From contig CAXSFM010000028.1 in NCBI GenBank assembly GCA_964236735.1, positions 1 to 49,438 of the forward strand: a DNA stretch of 49,438 nt. The letters are read 5' to 3'. Of this stretch, positions 27,493 through 35,841 are shown piece by piece. The notes below the pieces were generated by a model. The model was not told the origin of the DNA, made no database searches, and worked only from the letters and a program-made list of their open reading frames with translations. Both the position numbers and the translations under genes were made by a program. The stretch is from JAIVJG01 sp964236735. Its GTDB lineage: Bacteria > Acidobacteriota > Blastocatellia > Pyrinomonadales > Pyrinomonadaceae. The first letter of the stretch is position 1, and every line of letters begins with the position of its first letter.

Positions 27493-28071
27493 GTGAGTGT
27501 TGTCGAAGTCGAAAAACCGCAGGAGTCGGATGTCGAGTTGGCGCGCAAGTCAGCCGCCGGCGACGGTCAGGCATTCGAGGAGCTTTACCGACGACACTTC
27601 CGCCGTGTCTATCTGCTCTCGCTTCGCATGATGGGCAATCCGACGGAGGCCGAAGACATGACTCAGGAAGTCTTCGTCAATCTCTTCCGCAAGATCGGCA
27701 GCTTTCGCGGCGAGTCGGCGTTTACGACTTGGCTGCACCGGATGACTGTTAATCAAGTCTTGATGCATTTCCGCAAACGCAGCACGCGCTCCGAACTCAC
27801 GACCGAAGAAGGCGAGACGCCCATCCAGATCGTCAAGGGCACGGAAAATCCGAACGCCATGCCCGTCGTTGATCGCATCGCGCTGGAGAATGCCATCGGT
27901 CAACTGCCGCCCGGCTATCGCACCGTCTTCGTCCTGCACGACATCGAAGGCTACGAGCATGAAGAGATCGCGCGGATGCTGAAAGTGGCCGAGGGCACGT
28001 CGAAATCACAACTTCACAAAGCTCGTCTGAAGCTCAGGCAATTAATCAGGCAGCAAACAGCATCAAAGTAA
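27493..28071 (+). CDS. ECF-type RNA polymerase sigma factor
   Basis: 192 residues with the two ECF domains: region 2 (FEELYRRHFRRVYLLSLRMM, EAEDMTQEVFVNLFRKIGSFRGESAFTTWLHRM) and region 4 (LPPGYRTVFVLHDIEGYEHEEIARMLKVAEGTSKSQLHKARLKLR). Domain 1.1 and 3 are absent, as expected. GTG start at 27493 with AAGGA (27478-27482) 10 nt away. The small zinc-finger gene 55 nt downstream is the likely anti-sigma factor, giving a stress-response pair. Regulon unknown; msrA, 550 nt further on, is a candidate. Confidence 0.93.
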   Translation: MSVVEVEKPQESDVELARKSAAGDGQAFEELYRRHFRRVYLLSLRMMGNPTEAEDMTQEVFVNLFRKIGSFRGESAFTTWLHRMTVNQVLMHFRKRSTRSELTTEEGETPIQIVKGTENPNAMPVVDRIALENAIGQLPPGYRTVFVLHDIEGYEHEEIARMLKVAEGTSKSQLHKARLKLRQLIRQQTASK

Positions 28072-28126
28072 TCTTCGGCCTCAATCTGTGGCCGCGAGCA
28101 ACGCCAAAATTAAGGGGATTAGGAAT

Positions 28127-28369
28127 ATGGACTGTGCACAGAGTCTGGAACTGTTGAGCGAGTACCGCGTGGGCGCGCTCGACGAGACGAACAGGAACGG
28201 CGTCAGCGAGCACCTCTCGCTCTGCCCGACGTGCGACGACGTGTTCAAGGATTTGAACTCCATCGTCATCGCCGCCGCCATTTTGCGCGACGGAGCAGAC
28301 GTGACTTTCCCCGACGAAAGCGTCCTCTGGCAGCGCATGTTGTCCGAGAAAAAGCTCGCCATTCATTGA
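28127..28369 (+). CDS. Putative zinc-finger anti-sigma factor (ZAS-like, soluble)
   Basis: 80 residues beginning MDCAQSLELLSEYRVGALDE, with an HxxxCxxC zinc-binding motif (HLSLCPTC), the hallmark of zf-HC2 anti-sigma domains. It has no membrane helix, so it would hold its sigma factor in the cytoplasm and may sense redox through the zinc. It follows the ECF sigma gene directly and on the same strand. The start ATG 28127 has AAGGGG (28112-28117) 9 nt upstream; an earlier in-frame codon at 28088 has no site. Confidence 0.82.
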   Translation: MDCAQSLELLSEYRVGALDETNRNGVSEHLSLCPTCDDVFKDLNSIVIAAAILRDGADVTFPDESVLWQRMLSEKKLAIH

Positions 28370-28621
28370 CGCGCGGCTTTTCTTTTGCACGAGATGCGCG
28401 GCACATTTCAGTTACGCGCTGCTCACAACCTGCCACGTCAAATCTAGCCATTACCCACTCTTAAAAGATGAACAGTGCGACAGTCGCCACGCGGCGTCTG
28501 TGTGTTGAGCCGCGCCCGTCGGTGACTCGCAGATACAACTTTCAAGTTCGGGAATGAATCTACTCTTTATCGGTATTATGAAGTTTGGAAGATAAAACTC
28601 GAATTGCTCAGGAGGTCGTGG

Positions 28622-29293
28622 ATGTCTCATTCTCTGTTCCGTATTCTTGCCATCTTAACTCTCATCTCGTCGCTGGCGTGCAGCGCGGCGATTGCTAATG
28701 TCGCTGTCTCGATTCCCAACCCGGTCGTGGATGCGCCGCTCGCCACTGCTAAAGGCGAGCAGACCGCTGTCTTCGCGGGAGGCTGTTTCTGGGGCGTGCA
28801 GGCCGTCTTTCAACACGTCAAGGGCGTGAAGAGCGCGACCTCCGGCTATTCCGGCGGCGCGGCGAAGACGGCTCATTACGAAATGGTCAGCATGGGCAAC
28901 ACCGGGCACGCCGAATCCGTGCAGGTCAAATATGATCCGTCGCAAATTTCTTATGGACAGCTTCTCAAAATCTTTTTCTCTGTGGCGCATGACCCGACGG
29001 AGTTGAACCGTCAAGGCCCGGATTCGGGGACGCAATATCGCTCGGCGGTCTTTTTCACGAATCAGGAACAGCAACGCATCGCGCAGGCTTACGTCGAGCA
29101 ACTGAATCAGGCCAAAGCCTTCGGACGACCGCTCGCGACGCAGGTCTCATCGCTCAATGCTTTTTACGCGGCTGAGGATTATCACCAGAACTACGCCACG
29201 CTGCATCCCGATGATGCCTACATCGCGGTCAACGACCTTCCCAAAGTCGCAGACCTTCGCAAGCAGTTTCCCGATCTGTACGTCGCGAAATAA
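28622..29293 (+). CDS. msrA: Peptide methionine (S)-S-oxide reductase, exported form
   Basis: Reduces methionine-S-sulphoxide in oxidised proteins. 223 residues: N-terminal signal-like helix (LFRILAILTLISSLACSAAIA), then the MsrA core with the active-site GGCFWG (Cys55), SGYSGG, TGHAESVQVKYDP and the FFSVAHDPTELNRQGPDSGTQYRS block. The signal suggests a periplasmic location. AGGAGG at 28610-28615 is 6 nt before ATG 28622, a firm start. A GGAAT box at 28551 and CGGTA 15 nt later resemble an ECF-type promoter, which would fit control by the upstream sigma factor. A 14-bp terminator follows the gene. Confidence 0.93.
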   Translation: MSHSLFRILAILTLISSLACSAAIANVAVSIPNPVVDAPLATAKGEQTAVFAGGCFWGVQAVFQHVKGVKSATSGYSGGAAKTAHYEMVSMGNTGHAESVQVKYDPSQISYGQLLKIFFSVAHDPTELNRQGPDSGTQYRSAVFFTNQEQQRIAQAYVEQLNQAKAFGRPLATQVSSLNAFYAAEDYHQNYATLHPDDAYIAVNDLPKVADLRKQFPDLYVAK

Positions 29294-29316
29294 TATTTCA
29301 GAGTTGAGAAAAAAGC

Positions 29317-29350
29317 TGCGCCGGTGAACTCGACAAAGTTCACCGGCGCA
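29317..29350. terminator. Terminator between msrA and the SWIM gene
   Basis: Perfect 14-bp stem (29317-29330 with 29337-29350, TGCGCCGGTGAACT and complement), 6-nt loop CGACAA, A-rich before and T-rich after. It lies between convergent genes and probably serves both. Confidence 0.85.
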
Positions 29351-29414
29351 TTTCTGTGTGGACGGGTGATGCGTCTCACGCGCAAGGTCAGATGATTGTG
29401 CCGGTCATCGCAGC

Positions 29415-29753
29415 TCATGCGACTCGCGCGCGTTGCTCGTGATGGTCATATTCATTCCGCAGATACCACCCGGCGATAAATTTCAACGTCGCCACGACGT
29501 GCTTGCATTCAAAACCCGGCTCGGCGTTTCCGCGATAGATGAAATCCGCGCAGGTGCAGGCCAGATGCCTCGTCTGCGGGTCGCAGAATAAATGATAAAG
29601 CTGCCCGCCGCCGTTACCTTCTTCCGAGCGCGCGATCCAGCCGTAAGGCTCGGCCTCTTCAACTCTCACGCGCTCGGCGCGCGCAGACCTCTGTTCCGCC
29701 GGCGTAAATTGATGAACATTCGAAAAGGTTTGTTTCTTCGCCAAAGTTTTCAT
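29415..29753 (-). CDS. SWIM zinc-finger protein
   Basis: 112 residues. The C-terminal half has the SWIM pattern CxC-x(n)-CxH: CTCADFIYRGNAEPGFECKH, a zinc-binding module used for nucleic acid or protein contacts. The N-terminal half (FTPAEQRSARAERVRVEE, YGWIARSEEGNGGGQLYHLF) looks like a small beta domain that presents the finger. No enzymatic part is present. Start either ATG 29753 or ATG 29762, neither with a clear ribosome binding site. A 13-bp perfect inverted repeat stands 33 nt upstream and may be an operator or leader hairpin. Role unknown. Confidence 0.8.
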   Translation of the reverse strand: MKTLAKKQTFSNVHQFTPAEQRSARAERVRVEEAEPYGWIARSEEGNGGGQLYHLFCDPQTRHLACTCADFIYRGNAEPGFECKHVVATLKFIAGWYLRNEYDHHEQRARVA

Positions 29754-29785
29754 GGATGACATGATAACATGAAACGGCGCGCTTG

Positions 29786-29815
29786 GCACAATGTTTCACG
29801 CATGAAACATTGTGC
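29786..29815. promoter_or_regulatory. Perfect 13-bp inverted repeat upstream of the SWIM gene
   Basis: GCACAATGTTTCA (29786-29798) and its complement (29803-29815) flank CGCA. Position just before the SWIM gene start and in the gap to the divergent threonine aldolase gene fits an operator; as RNA it would form a tight hairpin. Confidence 0.6.
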
Positions 29816-29927
29816 TTGATGGAAAAATTGCGATGTGCTGCGTCGAGCATTGAGATCGGAAAGCTGATGTCCGGCAATCATCCGAAAGATGTTGACCGAT
29901 GCGACACTCCGCCTGTAAAAATCAGGC

Positions 29928-30959
29928 ATGACACCCACACGCGGTTTCGCCAGCGACAACAACGCCGGAGTCCACCCGGAGCTTCTCGAAGCCATCATCG
30001 CGGCCAACGACGGACACGTCATCGCTTATGGCGACGATGCTTACACCGCGCAGGCAGACGCAAAATTCAAAGAACAGTTCGGCGACGACATCGAAGTCTT
30101 CTACGTCTTCGGCGGGACGGGCGCGAACGTGCTGGCGTTGAAGTCCATGACCGCGCCACATCACGCCGTCGTATGCGCGGAGACGGCGCACATCAACGTG
30201 GATGAATGCGGCGCGCCGGAGAATTTCACTGGGTGCAAACTGCTCACAACGCCGGCGACGAACGGCATACTCGACGCTGCTTCAATCGAGCCGGTGCTGC
30301 ACGTCAAAGGCGTCGAGCATCACGCGCAACCGAAAGTGATTTCCATCTCGCAGGCGACCGAGTTGGGCACAGTCTATCAAGCGCGGCAAATCAAAGAGCT
30401 GTCAGACTTCGCGCACGGGCACGAAATGTTTCTGCATGTGGACGGCGCGCGCATCGCCAACGCGGCGGCACATCTGGACGTTTCGTTGAAGGCCTTAACA
30501 AAGGATGCGGGCGTTGACGTGCTTTCTTTCGGCGGGACGAAAAACGGGATGATGTACGGTGAGGCAGTCGTCTTCTTCGACAAAAAACTCGCGCGTGATT
30601 TCAAGTTCACGCGCAAACAGGGAATGCAGCTTTCCTCCAAGATGCGATTCATCGCCGCGCAATTCACTGCACTTCTGACAGACGAACTGTGGCGCAGGAA
30701 CGCCGCGCACTCCAACCGCATGGCGCAACTCCTCGCAGAACTTACTGGCGATGTGCTGCAAATAAAAATCACGCGCCCGGTTGAGTCCAACGCCGTCTTC
30801 GCATCCGTGCCGCGAGAGTTCGTCGAAGCCATGCAGCGCGAATATTTTTTCTACGTGTGGAATGATCAGACTTCCGAAGTCCGCTGGATGACGGCGTTCG
30901 ACACGACGGAAGATGACGTGAAGAATTTTGTGAAGGCAGTGAAAAAGATTGTCAGCTAG
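29928..30959 (+). CDS. ltaE: Low-specificity L-threonine aldolase
   Basis: PLP enzyme that splits L-threonine (and allo-threonine) into glycine and acetaldehyde. 343 residues with the family start FASDNNAGVHPELLEAI, the cofactor region VFGGTGANVLAL, and the PLP lysine in SFGGTKNGMMYGE (Lys205). Cytosolic. Together with glyA it could serve glycine supply, although they are 25 kb apart. CAGG is the only trace of a ribosome binding site. It is convergent with the S10 peptidase gene, with a hairpin between them. Confidence 0.93.
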   Translation: MTPTRGFASDNNAGVHPELLEAIIAANDGHVIAYGDDAYTAQADAKFKEQFGDDIEVFYVFGGTGANVLALKSMTAPHHAVVCAETAHINVDECGAPENFTGCKLLTTPATNGILDAASIEPVLHVKGVEHHAQPKVISISQATELGTVYQARQIKELSDFAHGHEMFLHVDGARIANAAAHLDVSLKALTKDAGVDVLSFGGTKNGMMYGEAVVFFDKKLARDFKFTRKQGMQLSSKMRFIAAQFTALLTDELWRRNAAHSNRMAQLLAELTGDVLQIKITRPVESNAVFASVPREFVEAMQREYFFYVWNDQTSEVRWMTAFDTTEDDVKNFVKAVKKIVS

Positions 30960-30970
30960 AAGCAATCAGG

Positions 30971-31025
30971 CGCGCGTTCATGTGCGAGTCTTCGTTGCCT
31001 GAAGAGAATTGCACATGAACGCGCG
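30971..31025. repeat. Inverted repeat between convergent ltaE and S10 peptidase genes
   Basis: Arms 30971-30985 and 31011-31025 (CGCGCGTTCATGTGC) pair perfectly over 15 bp and continue with a bulge into CAATC/GATTG. The 25-nt loop contains TCTTC/GAAGA. It occupies nearly the whole gap. Confidence 0.8.
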
Positions 31026-31034
31026 CGATTGTGA

Positions 31035-32861
31035 TTAGCGATTCACGAGCGCGCTCTGGATAAAGGAAGACACATCGCGCTTGAGTTGCGCGAGCGAATT
31101 TTTCTCGATGTACATCATGTGGCCGGCCTCGTAGAAGCCTGTCTGGACGTTGTTGTTGAGGCTGGGGTCGAGTCCCATGTGCGACAAAGTGTAGCGCGTG
31201 GCGAAGTACGGCGTCGCCAGATCGTAATAACCCGAAGCGACGAACAATTTCATGTAAGGATTTTTCGCGAACGCGCTGCGGAGAGCTTCGCTCGTATCGG
31301 CGTAGCCGTTGTCTATGCCGAAGTCCCAACGTCCGACGCCGCCGCCGAGAATGTAGTATTCGAGGTCTGACTTGAAACCGAGTTCGCCGCGCACATAGTT
31401 ATTAAACGCCGCCGTGTAGGGCGGGCGAATGGCGGCGAGACTGGGGTCGAAGTCCGGCGTCTCGGAGACGTTGAGCGCGTCCAAACCTTTGAAGCGTCCG
31501 TCGAGCCGTCCGACCGTGCGCTTCTGGTCGCGCAGCAGTTCTTTGTCGAAGTGATTGATCTCGATGCGAAGGTCGCTGTCGTCAACGTATTGCTTGCTGA
31601 GTCCCGTGTAGCGCGAGAGTTTGTCAATCACGTCCTGCCGCTCGGAGGCGGTCAGGCTGCCCCCTTTGGCGAGCGCGGCGGAGTAGTCGGTCGCCGCCCA
31701 ACGCTCCACCTCGTCGAGCGTCTTGCGTAGATTGCCCTGCAAGTCGGGCGAGAGTTTTTTGTGATACCAGGCGATAGCGGTGTAGGTCGGAAGAAAAAGT
31801 ATGTACGGCAAATCGTTGCCTCTGGCGAAGCGCGCGGTCTGGAAATTCATGATCGTCGAGACGAGGATGATGCCGTTGAAGGCGATGCCGTGCTCGATGA
31901 GATAACCGGAGAGACCGGATGCGCGCGTCGTGCCGTAGCTTTCGCCGACGAGGAAAAGCGGCGACTGCCAGCGTTCGTTGCGCGAGAGATAGAGGCGTAT
32001 GAATTCGCCGACGGATTGGATGTCGCCCTGCAAGCCGAAATACTTGTTCGCGAGTTCCGGCCTCGCCGCGCGGCTATAGCCCGTGCCGACGGGGTCTATG
32101 AAAACGATGTCGGTCTGGTCGAGCCAAGTCTGCTCGTTGTCAACGAGTTGATAAGGCGGCGGCGGCATCAACCCGTCGTCGAGCATCTTGACGCGCTTCG
32201 GCCCCAGCGCGCCGAGATGCAGCCAGACAGATGCCGAGCCGGGGCCGCCGTTGAAAGAAAACATGAGCGGGCGTTGCGCGGAGTTGCCGGCGTTGTCCGC
32301 CGTGTAAGCGATATAGAAAATGCGCGCCTCCGTGTCGCCCGTCAGACTCTTGAGCGGCATCATGCCGGTCGTGACGGTGTAACGAAGCGTGCGTCCGCCG
32401 ATGTTGATCGAATGCTTGGTGATGACTGTTTTATCGTCAATCATCGCCGCATCTTTTTCTTTGTCGGGCGGCTTTATGCCTCCCGGCGCAGCCATGCTCA
32501 TCGCGGCGGCGTTTGACGGACGATAGCTCGCGCGTGCGGTCGAGATTAACTCCGGCGTCGCGCCCGCATCGCGCAATTCCTGTTCGACGGCGGGCGTGAC
32601 TTCAAAGTCAACGCCGCTGTCCCGCATCGCCGCGACGAGCACGTTCATGCTCATCGCGCGTTGCTCGGGGCTGACGCCGCGCAGAAAGCCGAGCACGTTG
32701 TCTTTCGTCATCGCCGCGCGCGATTGAACGGGAGCATTCGCGCCCGGCGTCAGTTGCGCCAGCGCGGTTAAGTTGCTAATCAACAATGAGCAGAGCAGCA
32801 GCGCGGCAATGTGCCTCGCAAATTTCGACACGGTAGAGCGTGCGTGCGTGTTTACGCGCAT
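31035..32861 (-). CDS. Secreted S10-family serine carboxypeptidase-like protein
   Basis: 608 residues. Signal peptide with hydrophobic core IAALLLCSLLISNLTALA, cleavage about residue 36. Residues 51-115 form a small helical module (VLGFLRGVSPEQRAMSMNVL then DFEVTPAVEQELRDAGATPELIS). The alpha/beta-hydrolase part has FSFNGGPGSAS (oxyanion region), DPVGTGYSR, catalytic Ser308 in VGESYGT, an Asp in SGYYDLATP and a His in YEAGHMMY, so it should be an active S10 peptidase. Start ATG 32861 with GGGAGG (complement) 10 nt upstream. Likely periplasmic. Confidence 0.92.
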   Translation of the reverse strand: MRVNTHARSTVSKFARHIAALLLCSLLISNLTALAQLTPGANAPVQSRAAMTKDNVLGFLRGVSPEQRAMSMNVLVAAMRDSGVDFEVTPAVEQELRDAGATPELISTARASYRPSNAAAMSMAAPGGIKPPDKEKDAAMIDDKTVITKHSINIGGRTLRYTVTTGMMPLKSLTGDTEARIFYIAYTADNAGNSAQRPLMFSFNGGPGSASVWLHLGALGPKRVKMLDDGLMPPPPYQLVDNEQTWLDQTDIVFIDPVGTGYSRAARPELANKYFGLQGDIQSVGEFIRLYLSRNERWQSPLFLVGESYGTTRASGLSGYLIEHGIAFNGIILVSTIMNFQTARFARGNDLPYILFLPTYTAIAWYHKKLSPDLQGNLRKTLDEVERWAATDYSAALAKGGSLTASERQDVIDKLSRYTGLSKQYVDDSDLRIEINHFDKELLRDQKRTVGRLDGRFKGLDALNVSETPDFDPSLAAIRPPYTAAFNNYVRGELGFKSDLEYYILGGGVGRWDFGIDNGYADTSEALRSAFAKNPYMKLFVASGYYDLATPYFATRYTLSHMGLDPSLNNNVQTGFYEAGHMMYIEKNSLAQLKRDVSSFIQSALVNR

Positions 32862-32976
32862 GTGTGTTGAGCCTCCCGGTAAAAGAAGATGGCGGAAGCG
32901 GCGACCGCAGAAGGCCGACCGCACAAGTTGAAAGTCGTGGCGCAGAGTATAGCTTGTCCGTCAGAGTTAAGACAAA

Positions 32977-33010
32977 AAGAGACGGGCAACCGTGTGGCTG
33001 TCCGTCTCTT
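32977..33010. terminator. Terminator downstream of the HNH gene
   Basis: Stem AAGAGACGG (32977-32985) with CCGTCTCTT (33002-33010). On the minus strand a T-rich run (TTTTTG) follows the stem, so it should end transcripts of the HNH gene before the peptidase gene. Confidence 0.82.
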
Positions 33011-33034
33011 AGGTGAGCCGAGGTGGGCTTGAAT

Positions 33035-33511
33035 CTATTTATAGATTGATGAGAAGTGCATACCCGTAATGAACAACATCTTGCGATAGCCGAATTGCTT
33101 GGCTGTTTTCAAACGGTGGCATCTGCAACAGCGCACTTCACATTTTTGAATTTCGGCGGCAATTTTATCCCAACAAAAACCAAGTCTGACGAGATTACAA
33201 ACCGCGTTCAGCTTTTTGCCTCGGACATGATCGAACTCAAGCAGAACCGGATCAGTTTCTCCGCAGTCAATGCACGGATGTTGAAGTAAGTAACCAACGA
33301 GTCGCCCGATGATTTCACATTCGGCGGCACGACGACGGCGTGCGACGTTGGCGACATGGCGTGCCTTGTTCTTAATGTACCAGTTCCTCTGTACCACTCG
33401 CTTGCACTCTTTACATTGAGATTGAAACCCGTCAGAGCGCGCCTTGTCCCTGTTAAATTCAGCAATGCTTTTAAGTGTAGCGCAGGTAGGACAGAATTTA
33501 CTTCGCTGCAT
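33035..33511 (-). CDS. HNH-type zinc protein, putative endonuclease
   Basis: 158 residues. An N-terminal zinc-ribbon-like part (CPTC, then CKEC) precedes an HNH-like core: CIDCGETDPVLLEFDHVRGKK with the key FDH histidine, and KCEVRCCRCHRLKT with CxxC-H. Such proteins are common in phages and mobile DNA as nucleases. The gene begins just past the terminator of tRNA-Lys, an ordinary place for inserted DNA, and its base composition is visibly lower in GC than neighbours, so transfer is likely. The asparagine of classical HNH cores is not obvious; activity is uncertain. Confidence 0.8.
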   Translation of the reverse strand: MQRSKFCPTCATLKSIAEFNRDKARSDGFQSQCKECKRVVQRNWYIKNKARHVANVARRRRAAECEIIGRLVGYLLQHPCIDCGETDPVLLEFDHVRGKKLNAVCNLVRLGFCWDKIAAEIQKCEVRCCRCHRLKTAKQFGYRKMLFITGMHFSSIYK

Positions 33512-33524
33512 AGTGAGAGCCTCA

Positions 33525-33553
33525 GAAAAAACAAAGGCGTCTCGAAAGACGCC
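33525..33553 (-). terminator. Intrinsic terminator of tRNA-Lys
   Basis: On the minus strand GGCGTCT-TTCG-AGACGCC (33553 to 33536), a 7-bp stem with a UUCG tetraloop, then TTTGTTTTTT. It starts 15 nt after the tRNA 3' end. Confidence 0.92.
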
Positions 33554-33568
33554 CTTGATTAGTGAGAA

Positions 33569-33641
33569 TGAGCCGAGCAGGACTCGAACCTGCGACCCGA
33601 TGGTTAAGAGCCATCTGCTCTACCAACTGAGCTATCGGCCC
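33569..33641 (-). tRNA. tRNA-Lys (anticodon CTT)
   Basis: A 73-nt cloverleaf. Acceptor stem GGGCCGA/TCGGCTC with one G-U pair, D-arm GCTC/GAGC, anticodon stem GATGG/CCATC around CTCTTAA (anticodon CTT, reads AAG), T-arm GCAGG-TTCGAGT-CCTGC. Discriminator A; CCA is not encoded. Confidence 0.97.
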
Positions 33642-33741
33642 ATGGTGCGTTAAATTAAACGTGGCGCGAGTTGATGTCAAGAAGCGACGCAGAAGCGCGT
33701 GTTGTTATACGTCACGCGCTCTGCGTCGCTTCCGGTTAAGG

Positions 33742-35478
33742 CTATCGCTCCAACTGCGCGGCGGGAATTTTTCTGTCCACGAGCGGTCGCTGCGGCGCGT
33801 TGGCGATCTCCGAGCCGAGGATGAAAATGGTGCGCGCGACCTTTTCCATCTTTTGATAATCAATCTTATCGGGCGTGTCCGAAGGCTGGTGATAGTCTTC
33901 GTGGACGCCGTCGAAGTAGAAGATGATGGGCACGCCTTTGCGCGCGTAGTTGAAATGGTCGCTGCGGTAGAAAAGCCGCTCGGTATCGCCCGGCTCGTCG
34001 TAGTGAAAGTTGTAATTGAGATTGAGATACGAGCGGTTGACTTGATCGTTCAAATCGCCGAGGCCGGTGCTCATCATCCTTGAGCCGATCACGTAAATCT
34101 CGTCCGCGCCGGTCAGCATCTTGTTTTCGATGTTGGTGTCGCCGGGCTTTTTGCTGCGACCGATCATGTCTATGTTGAGTTGCGCGGCGAACTGATTGAG
34201 CGGGACGGTCGGATGCTCCGTGAAATACTGCGAACCCCAGAGTCCCTTTTCCTCGCCCGCGTGCCAGACGAAAAGAATCGAGCGGCGCGGTCGCGGGCCG
34301 CGCGCAAAGGCTTCGGCCATCGCAAGCAGCGCGGTCGTGCCGGAGCCGTCGTCGTCCGCGCCGTTGTAAATCGTGTCGCCGGTTTTGTCCGGTCGCCCGA
34401 CGCCGACGTGGTCATAGTGCGCGCCGAAGGCGACGTACTCGCTTTTGAGTTTCGCGTCGCGGCCTTCGAGTAAGGCGACGACGTTTTGCGTGCTGGCTGG
34501 AGTGCTTTTGACGTGGACGGAGAGGCGCAGGCGTTTGTCAGGCGAGAGCGCGAAGCCTTTGCCCGTTTGACCCGTGAGCGCCGCCTGCATCAACTGTGCG
34601 CCGTCAGTTTGCTCGCCCGCGAAGAGCGTGATGAGCATTTCCGTCGAAGGCAAAATCATCAGGAGCTTGCCGGGCATCTGCGTCGCTTCGGCGTCGTCTT
34701 CATCGCCCACCTCGCCCGCGTCGCGAAAACTCACGACTTGATAACTCGTGCGCGCGGCAGACCTGACGGCGAAACGCCACGCGCGGTCATAGTTGCGCGG
34801 AATGGTGATGATGCCTTTCGCGCCATGATGCCCGGCGTAGCTGACGGGATTTTCCCAGTCGCCCGCTTTCAAGTCGCTCACGTTCACGCCCGGCGGCGGA
34901 GCGGTGGCGCTGCCCGCGACGATCATAATCTTGTCCTTCACGTCCAGCCCTTCGTAGGCGTTGACGTTCTTCGACTTGATGACCCAGCCGTCGCCGACAT
35001 AGACGAGTTGGCCTTCCACGTCTCCACTGTTGTTGCTGGCGGGCGCGAAGTCTGTCACGACTTTGAAAGCGTGCCCGTTCAACTCGGCGCGCGTCTTGTC
35101 CTGATCAATCTCGTTGCGGCGCAGAGCGATGTGCTGAAAGTAAGTGTTGTTGTCACCCTTCGGAGTGTATTTGAGTTTGGCGAGGCGTTCGGCGATGAAC
35201 TTCGCCGTGGCGTCGAGTCCGGGCGAAGGCGTGTCGCGTCCGGCCATCTGGTCGGACGCGATGAAGTATAAATCTTCCTTCATCTGCGCCGCGTTGATGC
35301 GCGTCGCCGCTTCGCGCTCGGCGTTGAAGGCGGCGGAAGGTTTCGCGCTTGCCGTCGTCGCCTTCGTTGATGTCGTCGCGACGCCTTTGGCGGCTTGCTG
35401 CGCCAGCATGGTGGCCGGGAACGGCGATACCAGCATGATGCAAAGCAGTCCGAGGCCGAATAAATTCAATCTTCGCAT
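33742..35478 (-). CDS. Secreted M28-family zinc metallopeptidase
   Basis: 578 residues. Signal peptide (LFGLGLLCIMLVSPFPATMLA) then an Ala/Thr/Lys-rich linker, a region with an inserted PA-like domain (GQLVYVGDGWVIK to KGIITIP), and the M28 core: AHYDHVG, NGADDDGSGT, HAGEEKGLWGS, LNIDMIGR and FDGVHEDYHQPSDTPDKID, supplying the two-zinc ligands and catalytic Glu. Likely a periplasmic or extracellular aminopeptidase. Start ATG 35478 follows GGAGG by 4 nt. Alone between two tRNA genes. Confidence 0.93.
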   Translation of the reverse strand: MRRLNLFGLGLLCIMLVSPFPATMLAQQAAKGVATTSTKATTASAKPSAAFNAEREAATRINAAQMKEDLYFIASDQMAGRDTPSPGLDATAKFIAERLAKLKYTPKGDNNTYFQHIALRRNEIDQDKTRAELNGHAFKVVTDFAPASNNSGDVEGQLVYVGDGWVIKSKNVNAYEGLDVKDKIMIVAGSATAPPPGVNVSDLKAGDWENPVSYAGHHGAKGIITIPRNYDRAWRFAVRSAARTSYQVVSFRDAGEVGDEDDAEATQMPGKLLMILPSTEMLITLFAGEQTDGAQLMQAALTGQTGKGFALSPDKRLRLSVHVKSTPASTQNVVALLEGRDAKLKSEYVAFGAHYDHVGVGRPDKTGDTIYNGADDDGSGTTALLAMAEAFARGPRPRRSILFVWHAGEEKGLWGSQYFTEHPTVPLNQFAAQLNIDMIGRSKKPGDTNIENKMLTGADEIYVIGSRMMSTGLGDLNDQVNRSYLNLNYNFHYDEPGDTERLFYRSDHFNYARKGVPIIFYFDGVHEDYHQPSDTPDKIDYQKMEKVARTIFILGSEIANAPQRPLVDRKIPAAQLER

Positions 35479-35682
35479 GAGTCCTCCGGGAAATATGATG
35501 TTGACTGCGGGGGCAGTGACGTTTGGATGATAACGGGAAGGGTAAACGTTGACCAGCGAGCCGGTGAATTTGAAAGGAAAGCGGTTTGAAGAGCGGATAT
35601 ATTTGATGTTGATGAGTAGCCGCACAATGAATCGCTGTCACTTTTGCACATCAACTCTCGCTGTGCGACAATTCGCCCCCAC

Positions 35683-35755
35683 GCGCCTGTAGCTCAGTGG
35701 ATAGAGTACCTGCCTCCGAAGCAGGGAGTCGCAAGTTCGAGTCTTGCCAGGCGCA
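35683..35755 (+). tRNA. tRNA-Arg (anticodon CCG)
   Basis: A 73-nt cloverleaf: acceptor GCGCCTG/CAGGCGC, D-arm GCTC/GAGT, anticodon stem CCTGC/GCAGG around CTCCGAA (anticodon CCG, reads CGG), T-arm GCAAG-TTCGAGT-CTTGC, discriminator A. CCA is not encoded. Confidence 0.97.
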
Positions 35756-35841
35756 CTTGCCATACTGAACGACGAGAGGGAGTTAGGCAGTATTTCAAGG
35801 TCGTGATTTAGGTTTTGCGACAGCCGCTGCGAAAGAAAAGA

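Noticed and set aside
29784..29800. TGGCACAATGTTTCAC as a sigma-54 promoter
   Set aside because: The -24 box is partly matched but no TTGC lies at the -12 position; it is better explained as one arm of the dyad.
34486..35271. Open frame opposite the M28 peptidase
   Set aside because: Shadow frame; the opposite strand has signal peptide, metal ligands and a good start.
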